DNA of 64,000 nucleotides from contig CAYQKV010000009.1 in the NCBI GenBank assembly GCA_964418255.1, positions 1-64,000 of the forward strand. The letters are read 5' to 3'. Below the pieces are notes generated by a model. It worked only from the letters and a program-made list of their open reading frames with translations. It was not told the origin of the DNA and made no database searches. The position numbers were made by a program, and so were the translations under genes. This DNA comes from CAG-1782 sp964418255 (GTDB lineage: Bacteria; Bacillota; Clostridia; Christensenellales; DTU072). Below are positions 32,358 to 43,353 of the stretch, piece by piece (the stretch's first letter is position 1; the number at the start of each line of letters is the position of its first letter).

Positions 32358-35300
32358 ATGAAACGCAGATTGCTTGTGGGATTAACGATTTTAGCAACGC
32401 TACTGTCATTCGTCTGCATATTCGCTTCGTGTTCGGAAAGGGAGACGCCCGAACCCGACGACGGAAATAATACGCAAAATACGGAAACGCGTACGGTGGA
32501 AATTATTTGCGGGGAAAACAGGTCGTTAAGAGAATACGAACTCGGCGTGGAAATAAAACTTAAAGCGGAAGTATCCGCAGACGAAGCGTTCGTCTGCTGG
32601 CTGGAAGAAGGAGAGCCTTTTTCCTATGAACGCGAAACGGTTTATAAAGTTACCCGCGACGCGGTCGTCCGCGCGGTGTACGCTTCGGGAAACGCCGTAA
32701 GACTTGAAACCGACGGCGGAACCTTGCCCGAAAATTACGTCATAAAAATAAACGCATACGGCGGCACGCTCACCGATACGGACGGCGCGCTACTTAAAGG
32801 ATACGGGTATACTCTGCCCGTTCCCGAAAAATACAGGTACAAATTCGTGGGTTGGTATTACGGCGAGACCCGTTATACCGACGAAAACGGGGTTTCGCAA
32901 GGCGTATATAACGGCGGCGAGACGGTATTCACCGCGGTATACAAAGAAAACCCGTTTGTTACGATAGTGTTGAAAAACGGAGAAACGGGAGAAATTACCG
33001 AGGAAATAAAAACGTACATAGAGGACGGAGCGGTGAGGATAACCGCGCCCGAAATCGTGGACAGACAGTGCACGGGTTGGGAGATGAACGGCGAGACCTA
33101 CAAAACGGAAAGCGAATTCATTTTCTATCTCACCGACGCGGACGCGGATAAAACGTACGAACTTACGGCGAAATACCGCGAGGCGTACAAACTTACGGTA
33201 ATAGGCGGTTCGGGCGGCGGGTCTTATACCCGCGATGAAGAAATCAGCGTAAAAGGGTCTGTTCCCGCCGGCAGAAACTTCGTCGAATGGAGGATAACCG
33301 TAGGCGGAACGGTTTACGCGCTCGGAAGAACGGCAGACGGGACGTTGTGTTTTATCAACGGAGACGAGGCTGTTTTTTATTCCGACGAAGAAAACGGAAC
33401 GGTGACCGTTTCCGTAGACGAATGCGGAGCGAAAAAGAGCGAAGTAAACGAAAAGTTCACTCTCGCGGAGCTGGAAAGGACGGGCGCGGCTATTTCGGGC
33501 GGCGCGAACGCGCTTATAAAAGCGGAGTTTGTCAGAAAGGAATTTACCTTAACTTACAGGATAGAATGTAACGTAAACGGGGCGTATTGTCTGGACGAAG
33601 AGGGAGAAAACAGACTTTTAGCCGCGGGATTCGTCAAATCCGAAGAAGAAGACGGCGTTTTCATAAAAGAAGAATATTACGATTACAACAACGGTATAGT
33701 GCTTGCGACGGTTCCCGCTATCGAGCATTATAAATTCGGAAACTGGGAAAACGCGGACAATTCGGGGAAAATACCCTCGTTTATGCCCGACGGAGACGTT
33801 TCGGTGAGAGGAACGTTCGTTCCCGAAAAGCACAGAGTATCGGTTTCCTGCGACGAGACCGAAGGGTCGGTGAAAATCGGCGCAAGCGGAACGTTAAGCG
33901 GATACTACGATTACGGGCAGACGATAACGTTTTACGTAACCGCGGAAGCGGGTTATAAATTCGGGCAGTGGCTCGACAGAGACAGCGGCGATTCTTCCGA
34001 CAGAGTTCTCATTCAGGGCGAAGAGGACAGGACGGAAACTGTAGTTTATTACGTCTATACCTATCGGGTTATTCAGGACGAAAGTTTTACGGTGCGGTTT
34101 ACCGCGAGAGATTATCTGATTACTTATATCCTCACCGTGTTTTACGACGGAGAGGAAGTGACGAACAATCCCGACTTTTTCCAAAGCGGATATAAAGACG
34201 GATACAACGTGACGACGGAAACGCGCAATTACGGCGTGCGCGGCGGGTTGAAACCCAAAACCGCGATAGGAAGCGGGGAAGGCGAACTTGACCTCATTTA
34301 CGGAACGGACAACTGGACGGTAAGCGAGTGGAAAGCGGACAGGGAAGGACTGGGAGACCTTAACGATTTCGTTATGCCGAGATACGACGTGACGGTAAGA
34401 GCGGTCTGCACGATAAACAGTTATACCGTCGGTTTTTCCGCGCAGGAAGGCGTTGGAAATTATGAAATTCTTTCGATAAACGACAAAGACCCGTCGGTTT
34501 ACGCGTCGGGTTCGACTTATTCAGTGCCGTTCGGGTCGGAATTCGGATTGACCGTTACCGTGGAAAACGGTTACAGAATGAGCGACGTAAAAGTCGGCGG
34601 CGAAGAGATAGGCGACGAGAGCGGATACGTAAGAAACGACAGAGAAAATTATACGAGCGATATAAGTTTCGTTTTCGTAAAGAACGGAAGGAGCACGGTT
34701 TACGTTTTCTATGCGGAAAGAAATCTGCATACGGTGACTTACTACGTAAGCGCGGACTTTACCCATACCGATGAAGACAGACTTTTGTCCGACTATATCG
34801 CGGTGGACGAAAACGACGTGAAAACGGTGGACGGTGTGGATTATTATCTCGTTACCGGCGTGCGCGCGGCAAACGGCAAAATGACGGAAATCACGCAGAA
34901 AGATATGGTTTACGGACAGCAGATAACAGACCCGACGATAAACGCGAGGGACAAACGGTATACTTTCTCCGACTGGACGAGAATGGAGGGAGACAAGGCG
35001 TATAACGTCAACACGATGCCCGACGGAAGCGTCTGGGCTTACGGAAGGTTCGGTATCCTTTCTTACAGCGTGTCCGTCGCGAAAAACACGTTCAAATTCG
35101 ACGACGCGGCTACGCCCGTCAATACGGCTAACGTAAATAAAATAGTGGAAACGGGAGAAACCGAAGGGACGGAATACGAAGAAGACGGGTTTACGACCTC
35201 TTCCCACAGATATTTTTCGGAAATAACGGTGACGAGACGGTCGCCCACGGGATACGACTTCAATCAGTGGAAAATACTGTCGCACACCGACGGACAGAGC

Positions 35301-38300
35301 GACGTTACGGTAAGGTTCGATATTTCCGAAGCGGAAGAAGGAACGGTTTACAAAATCGTTTCCGGCGGCAAAACTTTCAAATACCGCGTAAACGGCGACG
35401 GAACGATAACGGTTTATCTTACTGAAAATATCGAACTCGAAGCGGAATTTTCCGTAATGGTTTTCACCGCTACGTCGACAGACGGAAGAACGCAGATAAG
35501 AGAGAGCGGGTCGGGTAAACAGTTTGCCTCGGCGTGTACGTTCGAATACGGAAAAACGCTCGACTTTTCGTGCAACTATACCGCGATAGCAAACCTCGGT
35601 CAGAAAATAACGGCGTTCGTCGTGTCCGAAACGGAAGATATGAACGCGGAGACGGAAAGACTGTCTTCGGAATTCGACGACGAAACCCTGTCTTATCCGA
35701 CGCGAGTGGTAATAACGGGCACGACGGAGATAGGATATACCTGCGACGTATTCGTAGAAGCAGCGGTGGAAGACATAGAATACCGAATTTATTACAGCAT
35801 ATATTCGGTGGCTAACTCCATAAACGGTCTGACGGGAACGCCGACTAAAACTTACGAGAGCGTAGAAGGAAGGGCGTATACCGTTAAGTATAACGAAACG
35901 GTAAGTCTCATAGGCGACGAAGAGACGAAAGCTCTCGCGGAAAACGCGGGGCTTGACGTAAGCAATTCTATGTACAGCGGTTGGTATACGGGAACCGCGC
36001 TCGCGGGAAGAACGGAAGGAGCGGGTTTCCTCGATTCGACGAATACGTATAACCCGAATATAACGTACAGACACACTACGCCGTCTTATCACGCGGAGTT
36101 TATTTGTTATCTCGTCCGTCTCGTAACCACGGCGAGAGGGGAAGCGGAAATCAACGACACGATAAAGAACACGACCAACTACAAGCGTTTCGCCTCGGAG
36201 AATTACACGGAAATAACCGTGCCCGAAAAAGGAACGGACGGAACAAGCGTAACCGTGATAGCCGACGAAGGGTTTATGGGCTTTGATAAAATAACCGCCG
36301 TAAATATGCCGTCGACCGTGACGAAGATAGGACAAAAAGCGTTTTACGGATGCGCCGCGCTTGAAGAGACGGGGCTTGTAAACGCGGTTACCGAAATAGG
36401 AGCGAACGCTTATTGCGGGTGCGAAGCGATAACCGAAGTTACGATAGGAGAAAACATAGTAAAGATAGGAAACGGCGCGTTTTCCGAAATTCCGAACCTT
36501 TCCGCGGTGCATTATCGCTCGCTGGCGGCGGCGCCGTCGGTGGGAACGAACGTGTTCTCCAACTCGGGAAAGGACGCCGAAAACGGACTGGAACTTATTG
36601 TGGGAACGGGAGTAAGCACGATAGTGAAAAACCTGTTCTGTTCGAGCGATTACGTAGAGGCGGGCGCGTATTTAAGGACGGTTTCTTTCGAAGAAGGGAC
36701 GGACGCAACGCCGGTTACGATAGCGGGCAGCGCGTTTAATTCAAGCGGACTAACTACGTTCAACGCCTCCGGAAGAATAAAAGAAATCGGACAGCGCGCG
36801 TTCGAAAAATGTAAAAATCTTAAAGAAATCGACTTAAAACAAGCCGTAATGCTCACCAAAATAGAAACCAACGTATTCAGAGAGAGCGGACTGAGCGAAG
36901 TTATTCTTCCCGAATTCGTTACGGAAATAGGGAGCCTCGCGTTCGCGGGGTGCGTAAGCCTCGTTTCGGTTTATTACACGACGGAACCGAGCGCGATAGG
37001 GGACAGGGCTTTCAGCAGAACGGATAATTCGGGGAATATGAAGTTGGTAAGAATTACCGACGTTTCCGAAAAAGAAATTGAAGGCGGCGGCGAGGAAGTA
37101 ATTCGTCTCGAAAACGTTTCAAGCGTCGGAAACGAGGCGTTTTACGGCTGCGTTACCCTTACCGAAGCGGTTATCGGCGGCGACAACGTCACGCTTAACG
37201 CAAGCGTTTTCGCGCAATGCTATTCGCTGTCGAAAGTGACGTATAACGCGAGGATAGGAAGCAATCAGTACGAAAGCACGAATAACGCGACGTTCGTCGC
37301 CACGGGTTCGGCGGGATGCGAACTTATCATAGGGGAAAACGTAGAAAGAATACCTTCTTACGCTTTCTACGGATTTACCGTAGTGGAAACGCTTACCGTG
37401 CCGTCGTCGGTGAATACGATAGGAACGCAGGCGTTCGGATATATGAGCGGACTTACGCTGGTAAACTTCGATATAGACGGCGCGTTCAACGCATATTGCA
37501 CGCCGACAGCCGCGCCGTTTACGGCGGCGGGCGCGCCGAGCGGAATGAAAGTGGTTTTCGGCGAAAACGTGTCCGCGGTAATAGACGGCGCGTTCGCGGA
37601 GGCGAGAAACCTCACCGCGATAGAAGTTTCGCCGTCGGACGAGTATTCCTTCGAGATAGGGGACGAGGCGTTTTCGGGCACGAAAATTTCCGCGATATAT
37701 CTGCCTGTAAGAAACGGGATAACCGTCGGGGAAAACGCGTTTAACGGCGCGCCGATAGTTTCCCTCGTCGTCGACGAAGGGAACGAGACCGCGGCGTTTT
37801 ACGCGGGAGCGTTCGGAAGTTCGGCGTTAATTTCGGAAATGACGGTAAATATGATGGGCAGGACGATGAACAGTCTGCTCGCTACGGTGGACGACGGCGC
37901 GTTTACCGTGAGAAAAACGGAAACGGGACTTACCGGCACGCTCGTGGGAACGATGACCACGCAGGAAACCGATTTCCTGGTAGAAAGGCAGGATACCCTT
38001 ATTTTAAGCGGAGCGGATACAAAACTCGGCATAACTATGGGCGCGACGATACGAGGAAGTCTCAAAAAAGAGAACGGTGCGACGATAGAAAAGAGCGAGA
38101 ATACGCAGTATTTCAAAGCCGTGGCGTACGATAAAAACGATTTCGATTACAAGAACGCTTTCGGCGGCTATACGCACTTTCTTATTTCCGAAGAAGCGGA
38201 AGAAATAGCGTTTAACGACGTTATGACGGTAAACGCGAGAGAGTTCGAAATCGCGGCGAACGTTACGTTCGTAAACAACGCATACCTCGACGTAGCGAGA

Positions 38301-41300
38301 TTTATAGTTGCGAGCGGAATAAAGGCGAAAGTCGGAGTTGCCGCCGTGAGGATAAACGGCGCGCTAAGCGGAGAACTTACCGCGACGGCGGGTTCGGATA
38401 TCGTTATCGGAACCGAAAGATTCATAAACGGCGGGTCGGTTTCTTCCGACGGCTACGGATACGGAATAAACGTGGTAAGCGGAGAAACGGTTATCGAAAG
38501 CGACGAAAATAATTACGCGTACAACGTGACGAGCGGCGAAGCGAAGATAAACTACGATTACGTTCAGGCGGCGTTAAGACAAATGAAAATAAGCGGGGGA
38601 GCGCTCACCGTGGCGGCTACCGCAGTCCTCTCTTCCTACGAAGCGGCGGTCGGGACGGAACTTGCCGTTGCCGAAACGGGTATTTTAAGGCTCGGCGGGT
38701 TTAACGAGGGAGAAAGCGCGCTTTCGTGGACCGTGGACGCGGCGGTTTCCCGTCTGAATTCGAATATCAAAAATTATTACGGAACAATGACCCTTGCGTA
38801 TACGGACGACTGCGACGCAAACGATACGTTCCTGATAGAAAAAGACCTTGACATAAGCGAAACGGTTTCTTCGCCCGCCGTAGCCACCGTACTCGATTTC
38901 GGCAATTTCACCGTGAAATTTAACGGCGGCGGACTGCAAGCGAGAGCAAAACTTACGGTAAAGAATGCGAGCGCGACGGCTACGGCGGCGCAAGCGGCGT
39001 TCAGCGGTTCGGGAGAGATTGTAATCGAAAGCGGAACGGTTTCCGCGGCGGGAGAGGCGATAAACGCAAGCGGGTCCGTTACGATAGGGAGCGAAGCGAC
39101 GGTAATCAGCAGTGCGGGAAATGCGATAACCGCGGGAGAAGGCGGCGCGACGATAACGGTAAACGGAACGGTTACGGGTTATGATTGCGGCGTTAAAGTG
39201 TTTGCCGGGAGCAATGCGGTAAATCTGGTTATCAACGGAACGGCGGAAGGAAATAACGCGGCGGTTTACACCGAAGGACGATTTGTCTCTACGACAGTAG
39301 AAAGCGGCGCGGTTATAAGAGGAGAAGTCGGCATAATGTCCGTACGTCCGAGCGGAACGACGACAAATTCTACCAATTTACTCAACGTCAAAAACGGGGC
39401 GATAGTTGAAGGAAATACCGCAGGGGTAGCGATAATCGGCGCGGGATACTCGACGGTGAACGGAACGGTAAACGCGGCGAGCGAAAGAAAGATAGTTTCG
39501 TTTACCGCGGGCGGAAAAACGGTAAGAATGCCGAGCGGCGCGATAGTGGTAGTGGAAAACGCGGGAAGCGACACAAACTACGCGAAAGCGGACGTGGGAG
39601 GCACCGCTACGAACGAAACAGGGGACGCGGTGCTGTACTACGCGTACGACAAGGCGGATTCTTCTTCCGCAAGTTATAAGGCGGTTACTATTAAAGATAA
39701 CGCGCAGATAAACGGCGAAGTTACGGAATACGCGCTGGCGTACAGGACGTACAACTCCGGGTACGGCGTCAACGAGGTTTATGCGGTAAGCGGAAACGAG
39801 ATGAAATTCTACGCGGGAGAAAGCGAGGCGACCGCGGCGGGAGCGACGGGAAAATACTCGTACGTATATCAGTCGAGAATTCAGTCCGGATACGCTCTTG
39901 TAAGCGACGAAAAAGAGGCTGCGGGAACGAATTACGCGGTAAGGTACGTCACGCACTACAAGACGATGGAAGAAGCGTTCGGAAAGAAAGGAATTATCCG
40001 CGTAACCGACGCGACGGTAGGGACTTTGCCCGCGGGAGAAACGCTTATTGTCAGAGGAACGGCGACGGTTGAAGAAAGAGGTACGGAAATCGGCGGAACA
40101 ATCGCGGTAAGCGGCGGCGTTATGAAAATAGCGGCGGATACCTCGGTAAGAGGTATGGTTGCGATTTTGTCCGATTGCAATAACGACGGCGTGGAATACG
40201 AACTCGAAATAATCGGCGGCACGACGACGATAAGCGGACGGGTGGATATTATCGACGCGAAGATAAGCGCGGGCGCGGCGATGACGGTTACTTCGGGCGA
40301 AATAAGAACCGAATATACGAACTTCGAAAACAACGGAACGTTTACGGTGGAAAACGGCGTAAGTTTGTCCGCGTTCGACGAAGTCGTTTTCGGAGAAAAT
40401 TCGGTTACTAATCTTAGCGTGGAACTTGCGGCGAATAACGTTGCTATAAACAGAGGCAGCGCGGTTTCGGCGGCAAAAATCACGGCGAATAGCGCGATAA
40501 CGTTCGGACAGGGAAGTTACAAAGTTTTCGCGGACGTGGAAGCGAGCACGCTCGGAATGAGCGGAGACACCGACCTCACGGTAAACGGCGCGCTCGTTTT
40601 GAGCAACGCGATAGATTACGCAGGCGGCGTGGCGAGCGGAACGGCGATTACCCTTAACGGCGACGGAAACGAACTCAATATCGGCGAAATCGGCGGTAAA
40701 ATCACGGTTGGCGGCAATACGATAATTACCACTTTGGGCTCGGGAATGGATATACGCGGTTCGCTGGAAGTAAAAGAAGGAAAGACGTTGGATATAAGCA
40801 GCGCGTCGGTGACCGTAAAAACCGACGGTAGACTTATTTTCCGCGACGGCGCGACCGTTAAAGCGAAAGACGCAGTCGTGGAACAAGGCGCGGGAATGGA
40901 GAACCACGGCGGCGAGTTGACGGTAAGCGTAAAAGTTTATCCGGGCGCGTGGTTATTCACCGCAAACGGAAAGACCGCGTTCAGTGAAGAACCGTATTAC
41001 GAAGGCGCGGAGAAAGTCTCCGAAACGCTGGATATGCAGAGAGGAACGGTTATCAGTTACTGTATAGGAGAGGAAACCGTTACCGTACCTCCTACTTGCG
41101 GAACGGACGGATACACGGGTTGCGCGTACGAAGTAAGGGATATTCTGAGCGACGGAACGGTATTTACCATCAAGCACGAAAGACGGGATATTATCCCCGC
41201 TACGGGAGAGCATAGTTGGGTGGCGGAAGGCGACAAGCACCGCTGTACGGAATGTAATTTAACGGAAGAACATAATTTCGAATACGTCGCGGCGGCTTAT

Positions 41301-43337
41301 ATAGACGGAGCGTACCTCGACGGAAACAACGAACAAATGTTCCTGCTCGGCAAAAAGTGTTCCGCGTGCGAAGACGCGCATACGCTGTTTGTAATAGATT
41401 ACAATACCACCGAAAGACAGTTCAACGATATGAACCTGTTCTTTGCGCCCGTCGGAAATTCGGAAGCAAGGAGAGTTTCCGCTTTGGGCGACGGCAACGA
41501 ACTTATGGTAAGCAAGGCTTCATCCGTTGCGAAATTCGTGACCGACGGAACGACGGCGGAAACAAACGTAGTGAATATCGGCGGAGAATATTACTATATT
41601 GTAAAAATAAACGTAGAAGCGTCCGGAAACTATTACGTGCTCGTAAGACACCAACAACACCGCTTTAAGCCGACAGAAGACGGCAAGCATATCTGCGTAG
41701 GCTGCGGCGAACTCGACGAAACTCCGCACTTAATCGACTCGGCTGTCGCGACCGAAATAATAGGAAACGGCGTAAGCTACGGCGCGATTAAAAACGTCTG
41801 CTCGTTCTGCGAAAACGGAGACCTCTATTCTGTCGAAACTACGGGGCTTACCGTAGGAACGGTGAACGCGGGAACTATAACGGCAAACGGAACCGAATAT
41901 GCGTACGCGTTAACTGCGGGCGCCGACGCGGGAATAAAAGAAGCGGCGCTGTTTAAGTTCGAACTAAACGGCGAAATATACTTTGCGCTCGGAGTAACGC
42001 TCGTAAGTACGGGCGGAAATCTCGCGTGCGAATACGCGGGCGGATTTGTCCTTCCCGTTAAATGCAACGCGGCGCACGTGTGCACGGTGGCGGCGGAAAC
42101 CAAAACCGTCGGAAGTATGACGCTTAACGTAATCACCGCGATATGCGCGGACGGCGGATGTACGGTAAGCGGTGGAAACGCGTACTTTAATCTGAGCGCA
42201 AATCCGACGGTAGGAGAACTTAAAGAAACGCTTTTGGGGTACCTGCTCGAATATAACGGCGGATATTATCGTATTGTCATTAAAGACAATCACGACAGAA
42301 TGTCGCTTAAAGAATCGGTGTTCGCAACGTACGAAGAAAGCGGCGTATATTACGATTTGGTGAACGCGGAAATAGAAAACGCAAGTACGGGAGAACAGCT
42401 TGCGGGCGTATATTACGTCGCGGTTAAACATATTTGCAGGAACTTCTCTTCCGTCGGCGGAACGCACGTCTGTAAGGATTGCGGCGCGACGAACGACGAA
42501 CCTTGCGTAAAAGACGAGACGGCTACGGCTACGTACACGGTCGGAGAAAAGACGTATACGTTTGTCGTAAAGAAATGCGCAATCTGTAATGAAGGAACGC
42601 CGATAATACTCACATCTAATACGGTAAGCGGACTGAACGAAGAACTGAATAGCGTCAAGATAACCGGGCGCGCGGCGAACGCGTACGGAGAGGTCTACGT
42701 CGGAGAACTTACGGCGTATCTTGCCGACGACAAAAACGCGGACCCGTACAATATGTTCAAGTATTCGATAAAACTTACGACCGACGGAACGCTCGTAAGT
42801 ACGGGCGGAAGCGAGGAAGGCACGGTTTACGGAATAGCGTACGTTCGCTTTAAGACGGATTACTACTATCACGACGGCGTTTACGCAGTGCTTTTCCTGC
42901 ATAAATGCACCGATTTCAAATCGAATTCCGACGGAAGCGGGCACGTTTGCTCGGAATGCGGCGCGGCGTACGGAAGCGGGGATATAGAGCATACGGAAAG
43001 CAATTATAACTTGCAGGAAATGCAGTACAATGACGAAACCGTCCGGGTGCTCGGCAAGTACTGTTCGTTCTGCGGAAAAGGAAGCGTGAATACCGAAAAG
43101 GCGACGTTCGTTTCCACGGTAAAATTGAATATTGAGAAATATACGGTTACTGTGGACGGAGAGCAGTATTCTCTTTCTCTTAGCGACAAACAATATGGCA
43201 CGGGTGTCGTGCCGTCCAAAACGGGCAGGAGCGTTACCGTTAATTCGAAGACGTATTATTTGTGGGAAATAACGCTTACGTCGAAGACCGACGGCAGTAA
43301 GACGATAGCGGCGTACGTTTTAATCGGAACGAACTGA
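32358..43337 (+). CDS. giant mosaic lipoprotein (InlB repeats, BspA-type LRR, beta-helix, CxxC ribbons)
   Basis: 3659 residues from the ATG at 32358 (GGAGG 10 nt upstream; lipobox FASC, Cys25). Regions in order: InlB-type beta-grasp repeats with the GYxFxxW and LTAKY style (about 30-1280); BspA/LRR_5 leucine-rich repeats, each about 23 residues with xIGxxAFxGCxxL (about 1300-1825); a long parallel beta-helix-like stretch rich in G-T-V-x-x-G/N units (about 1835-2860); and a C-terminal tail (2900-3659) with repeated CxxC units next to H-x-F/W (CTECN, CSACE, CVGCG, CKDCG, CAICN, CSECG, CSFCG). No LPxTG or SLH anchor; the lipid holds it. Likely adhesin or surface-binding role, inferred from repeat types. 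It heads an operon with EFR1, ABC exporter and YwaF-like genes. Confidence 0.9.
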   Translation: MKRRLLVGLTILATLLSFVCIFASCSERETPEPDDGNNTQNTETRTVEIICGENRSLREYELGVEIKLKAEVSADEAFVCWLEEGEPFSYERETVYKVTRDAVVRAVYASGNAVRLETDGGTLPENYVIKINAYGGTLTDTDGALLKGYGYTLPVPEKYRYKFVGWYYGETRYTDENGVSQGVYNGGETVFTAVYKENPFVTIVLKNGETGEITEEIKTYIEDGAVRITAPEIVDRQCTGWEMNGETYKTESEFIFYLTDADADKTYELTAKYREAYKLTVIGGSGGGSYTRDEEISVKGSVPAGRNFVEWRITVGGTVYALGRTADGTLCFINGDEAVFYSDEENGTVTVSVDECGAKKSEVNEKFTLAELERTGAAISGGANALIKAEFVRKEFTLTYRIECNVNGAYCLDEEGENRLLAAGFVKSEEEDGVFIKEEYYDYNNGIVLATVPAIEHYKFGNWENADNSGKIPSFMPDGDVSVRGTFVPEKHRVSVSCDETEGSVKIGASGTLSGYYDYGQTITFYVTAEAGYKFGQWLDRDSGDSSDRVLIQGEEDRTETVVYYVYTYRVIQDESFTVRFTARDYLITYILTVFYDGEEVTNNPDFFQSGYKDGYNVTTETRNYGVRGGLKPKTAIGSGEGELDLIYGTDNWTVSEWKADREGLGDLNDFVMPRYDVTVRAVCTINSYTVGFSAQEGVGNYEILSINDKDPSVYASGSTYSVPFGSEFGLTVTVENGYRMSDVKVGGEEIGDESGYVRNDRENYTSDISFVFVKNGRSTVYVFYAERNLHTVTYYVSADFTHTDEDRLLSDYIAVDENDVKTVDGVDYYLVTGVRAANGKMTEITQKDMVYGQQITDPTINARDKRYTFSDWTRMEGDKAYNVNTMPDGSVWAYGRFGILSYSVSVAKNTFKFDDAATPVNTANVNKIVETGETEGTEYEEDGFTTSSHRYFSEITVTRRSPTGYDFNQWKILSHTDGQSDVTVRFDISEAEEGTVYKIVSGGKTFKYRVNGDGTITVYLTENIELEAEFSVMVFTATSTDGRTQIRESGSGKQFASACTFEYGKTLDFSCNYTAIANLGQKITAFVVSETEDMNAETERLSSEFDDETLSYPTRVVITGTTEIGYTCDVFVEAAVEDIEYRIYYSIYSVANSINGLTGTPTKTYESVEGRAYTVKYNETVSLIGDEETKALAENAGLDVSNSMYSGWYTGTALAGRTEGAGFLDSTNTYNPNITYRHTTPSYHAEFICYLVRLVTTARGEAEINDTIKNTTNYKRFASENYTEITVPEKGTDGTSVTVIADEGFMGFDKITAVNMPSTVTKIGQKAFYGCAALEETGLVNAVTEIGANAYCGCEAITEVTIGENIVKIGNGAFSEIPNLSAVHYRSLAAAPSVGTNVFSNSGKDAENGLELIVGTGVSTIVKNLFCSSDYVEAGAYLRTVSFEEGTDATPVTIAGSAFNSSGLTTFNASGRIKEIGQRAFEKCKNLKEIDLKQAVMLTKIETNVFRESGLSEVILPEFVTEIGSLAFAGCVSLVSVYYTTEPSAIGDRAFSRTDNSGNMKLVRITDVSEKEIEGGGEEVIRLENVSSVGNEAFYGCVTLTEAVIGGDNVTLNASVFAQCYSLSKVTYNARIGSNQYESTNNATFVATGSAGCELIIGENVERIPSYAFYGFTVVETLTVPSSVNTIGTQAFGYMSGLTLVNFDIDGAFNAYCTPTAAPFTAAGAPSGMKVVFGENVSAVIDGAFAEARNLTAIEVSPSDEYSFEIGDEAFSGTKISAIYLPVRNGITVGENAFNGAPIVSLVVDEGNETAAFYAGAFGSSALISEMTVNMMGRTMNSLLATVDDGAFTVRKTETGLTGTLVGTMTTQETDFLVERQDTLILSGADTKLGITMGATIRGSLKKENGATIEKSENTQYFKAVAYDKNDFDYKNAFGGYTHFLISEEAEEIAFNDVMTVNAREFEIAANVTFVNNAYLDVARFIVASGIKAKVGVAAVRINGALSGELTATAGSDIVIGTERFINGGSVSSDGYGYGINVVSGETVIESDENNYAYNVTSGEAKINYDYVQAALRQMKISGGALTVAATAVLSSYEAAVGTELAVAETGILRLGGFNEGESALSWTVDAAVSRLNSNIKNYYGTMTLAYTDDCDANDTFLIEKDLDISETVSSPAVATVLDFGNFTVKFNGGGLQARAKLTVKNASATATAAQAAFSGSGEIVIESGTVSAAGEAINASGSVTIGSEATVISSAGNAITAGEGGATITVNGTVTGYDCGVKVFAGSNAVNLVINGTAEGNNAAVYTEGRFVSTTVESGAVIRGEVGIMSVRPSGTTTNSTNLLNVKNGAIVEGNTAGVAIIGAGYSTVNGTVNAASERKIVSFTAGGKTVRMPSGAIVVVENAGSDTNYAKADVGGTATNETGDAVLYYAYDKADSSSASYKAVTIKDNAQINGEVTEYALAYRTYNSGYGVNEVYAVSGNEMKFYAGESEATAAGATGKYSYVYQSRIQSGYALVSDEKEAAGTNYAVRYVTHYKTMEEAFGKKGIIRVTDATVGTLPAGETLIVRGTATVEERGTEIGGTIAVSGGVMKIAADTSVRGMVAILSDCNNDGVEYELEIIGGTTTISGRVDIIDAKISAGAAMTVTSGEIRTEYTNFENNGTFTVENGVSLSAFDEVVFGENSVTNLSVELAANNVAINRGSAVSAAKITANSAITFGQGSYKVFADVEASTLGMSGDTDLTVNGALVLSNAIDYAGGVASGTAITLNGDGNELNIGEIGGKITVGGNTIITTLGSGMDIRGSLEVKEGKTLDISSASVTVKTDGRLIFRDGATVKAKDAVVEQGAGMENHGGELTVSVKVYPGAWLFTANGKTAFSEEPYYEGAEKVSETLDMQRGTVISYCIGEETVTVPPTCGTDGYTGCAYEVRDILSDGTVFTIKHERRDIIPATGEHSWVAEGDKHRCTECNLTEEHNFEYVAAAYIDGAYLDGNNEQMFLLGKKCSACEDAHTLFVIDYNTTERQFNDMNLFFAPVGNSEARRVSALGDGNELMVSKASSVAKFVTDGTTAETNVVNIGGEYYYIVKINVEASGNYYVLVRHQQHRFKPTEDGKHICVGCGELDETPHLIDSAVATEIIGNGVSYGAIKNVCSFCENGDLYSVETTGLTVGTVNAGTITANGTEYAYALTAGADAGIKEAALFKFELNGEIYFALGVTLVSTGGNLACEYAGGFVLPVKCNAAHVCTVAAETKTVGSMTLNVITAICADGGCTVSGGNAYFNLSANPTVGELKETLLGYLLEYNGGYYRIVIKDNHDRMSLKESVFATYEESGVYYDLVNAEIENASTGEQLAGVYYVAVKHICRNFSSVGGTHVCKDCGATNDEPCVKDETATATYTVGEKTYTFVVKKCAICNEGTPIILTSNTVSGLNEELNSVKITGRAANAYGEVYVGELTAYLADDKNADPYNMFKYSIKLTTDGTLVSTGGSEEGTVYGIAYVRFKTDYYYHDGVYAVLFLHKCTDFKSNSDGSGHVCSECGAAYGSGDIEHTESNYNLQEMQYNDETVRVLGKYCSFCGKGSVNTEKATFVSTVKLNIEKYTVTVDGEQYSLSLSDKQYGTGVVPSKTGRSVTVNSKTYYLWEITLTSKTDGSKTIAAYVLIGTN

Positions 43338-43353
43338 GAAAAGGAGAAAGAAT

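Noticed and set aside
34521..36512. Antisense frame of 663 codons in the first giant gene, and similar ones at 39378-40907 and 41964-43193
   Set aside because: Same cause: absence of the three sense codons that give reverse stops. The products are Arg/Phe-rich with no start signals.
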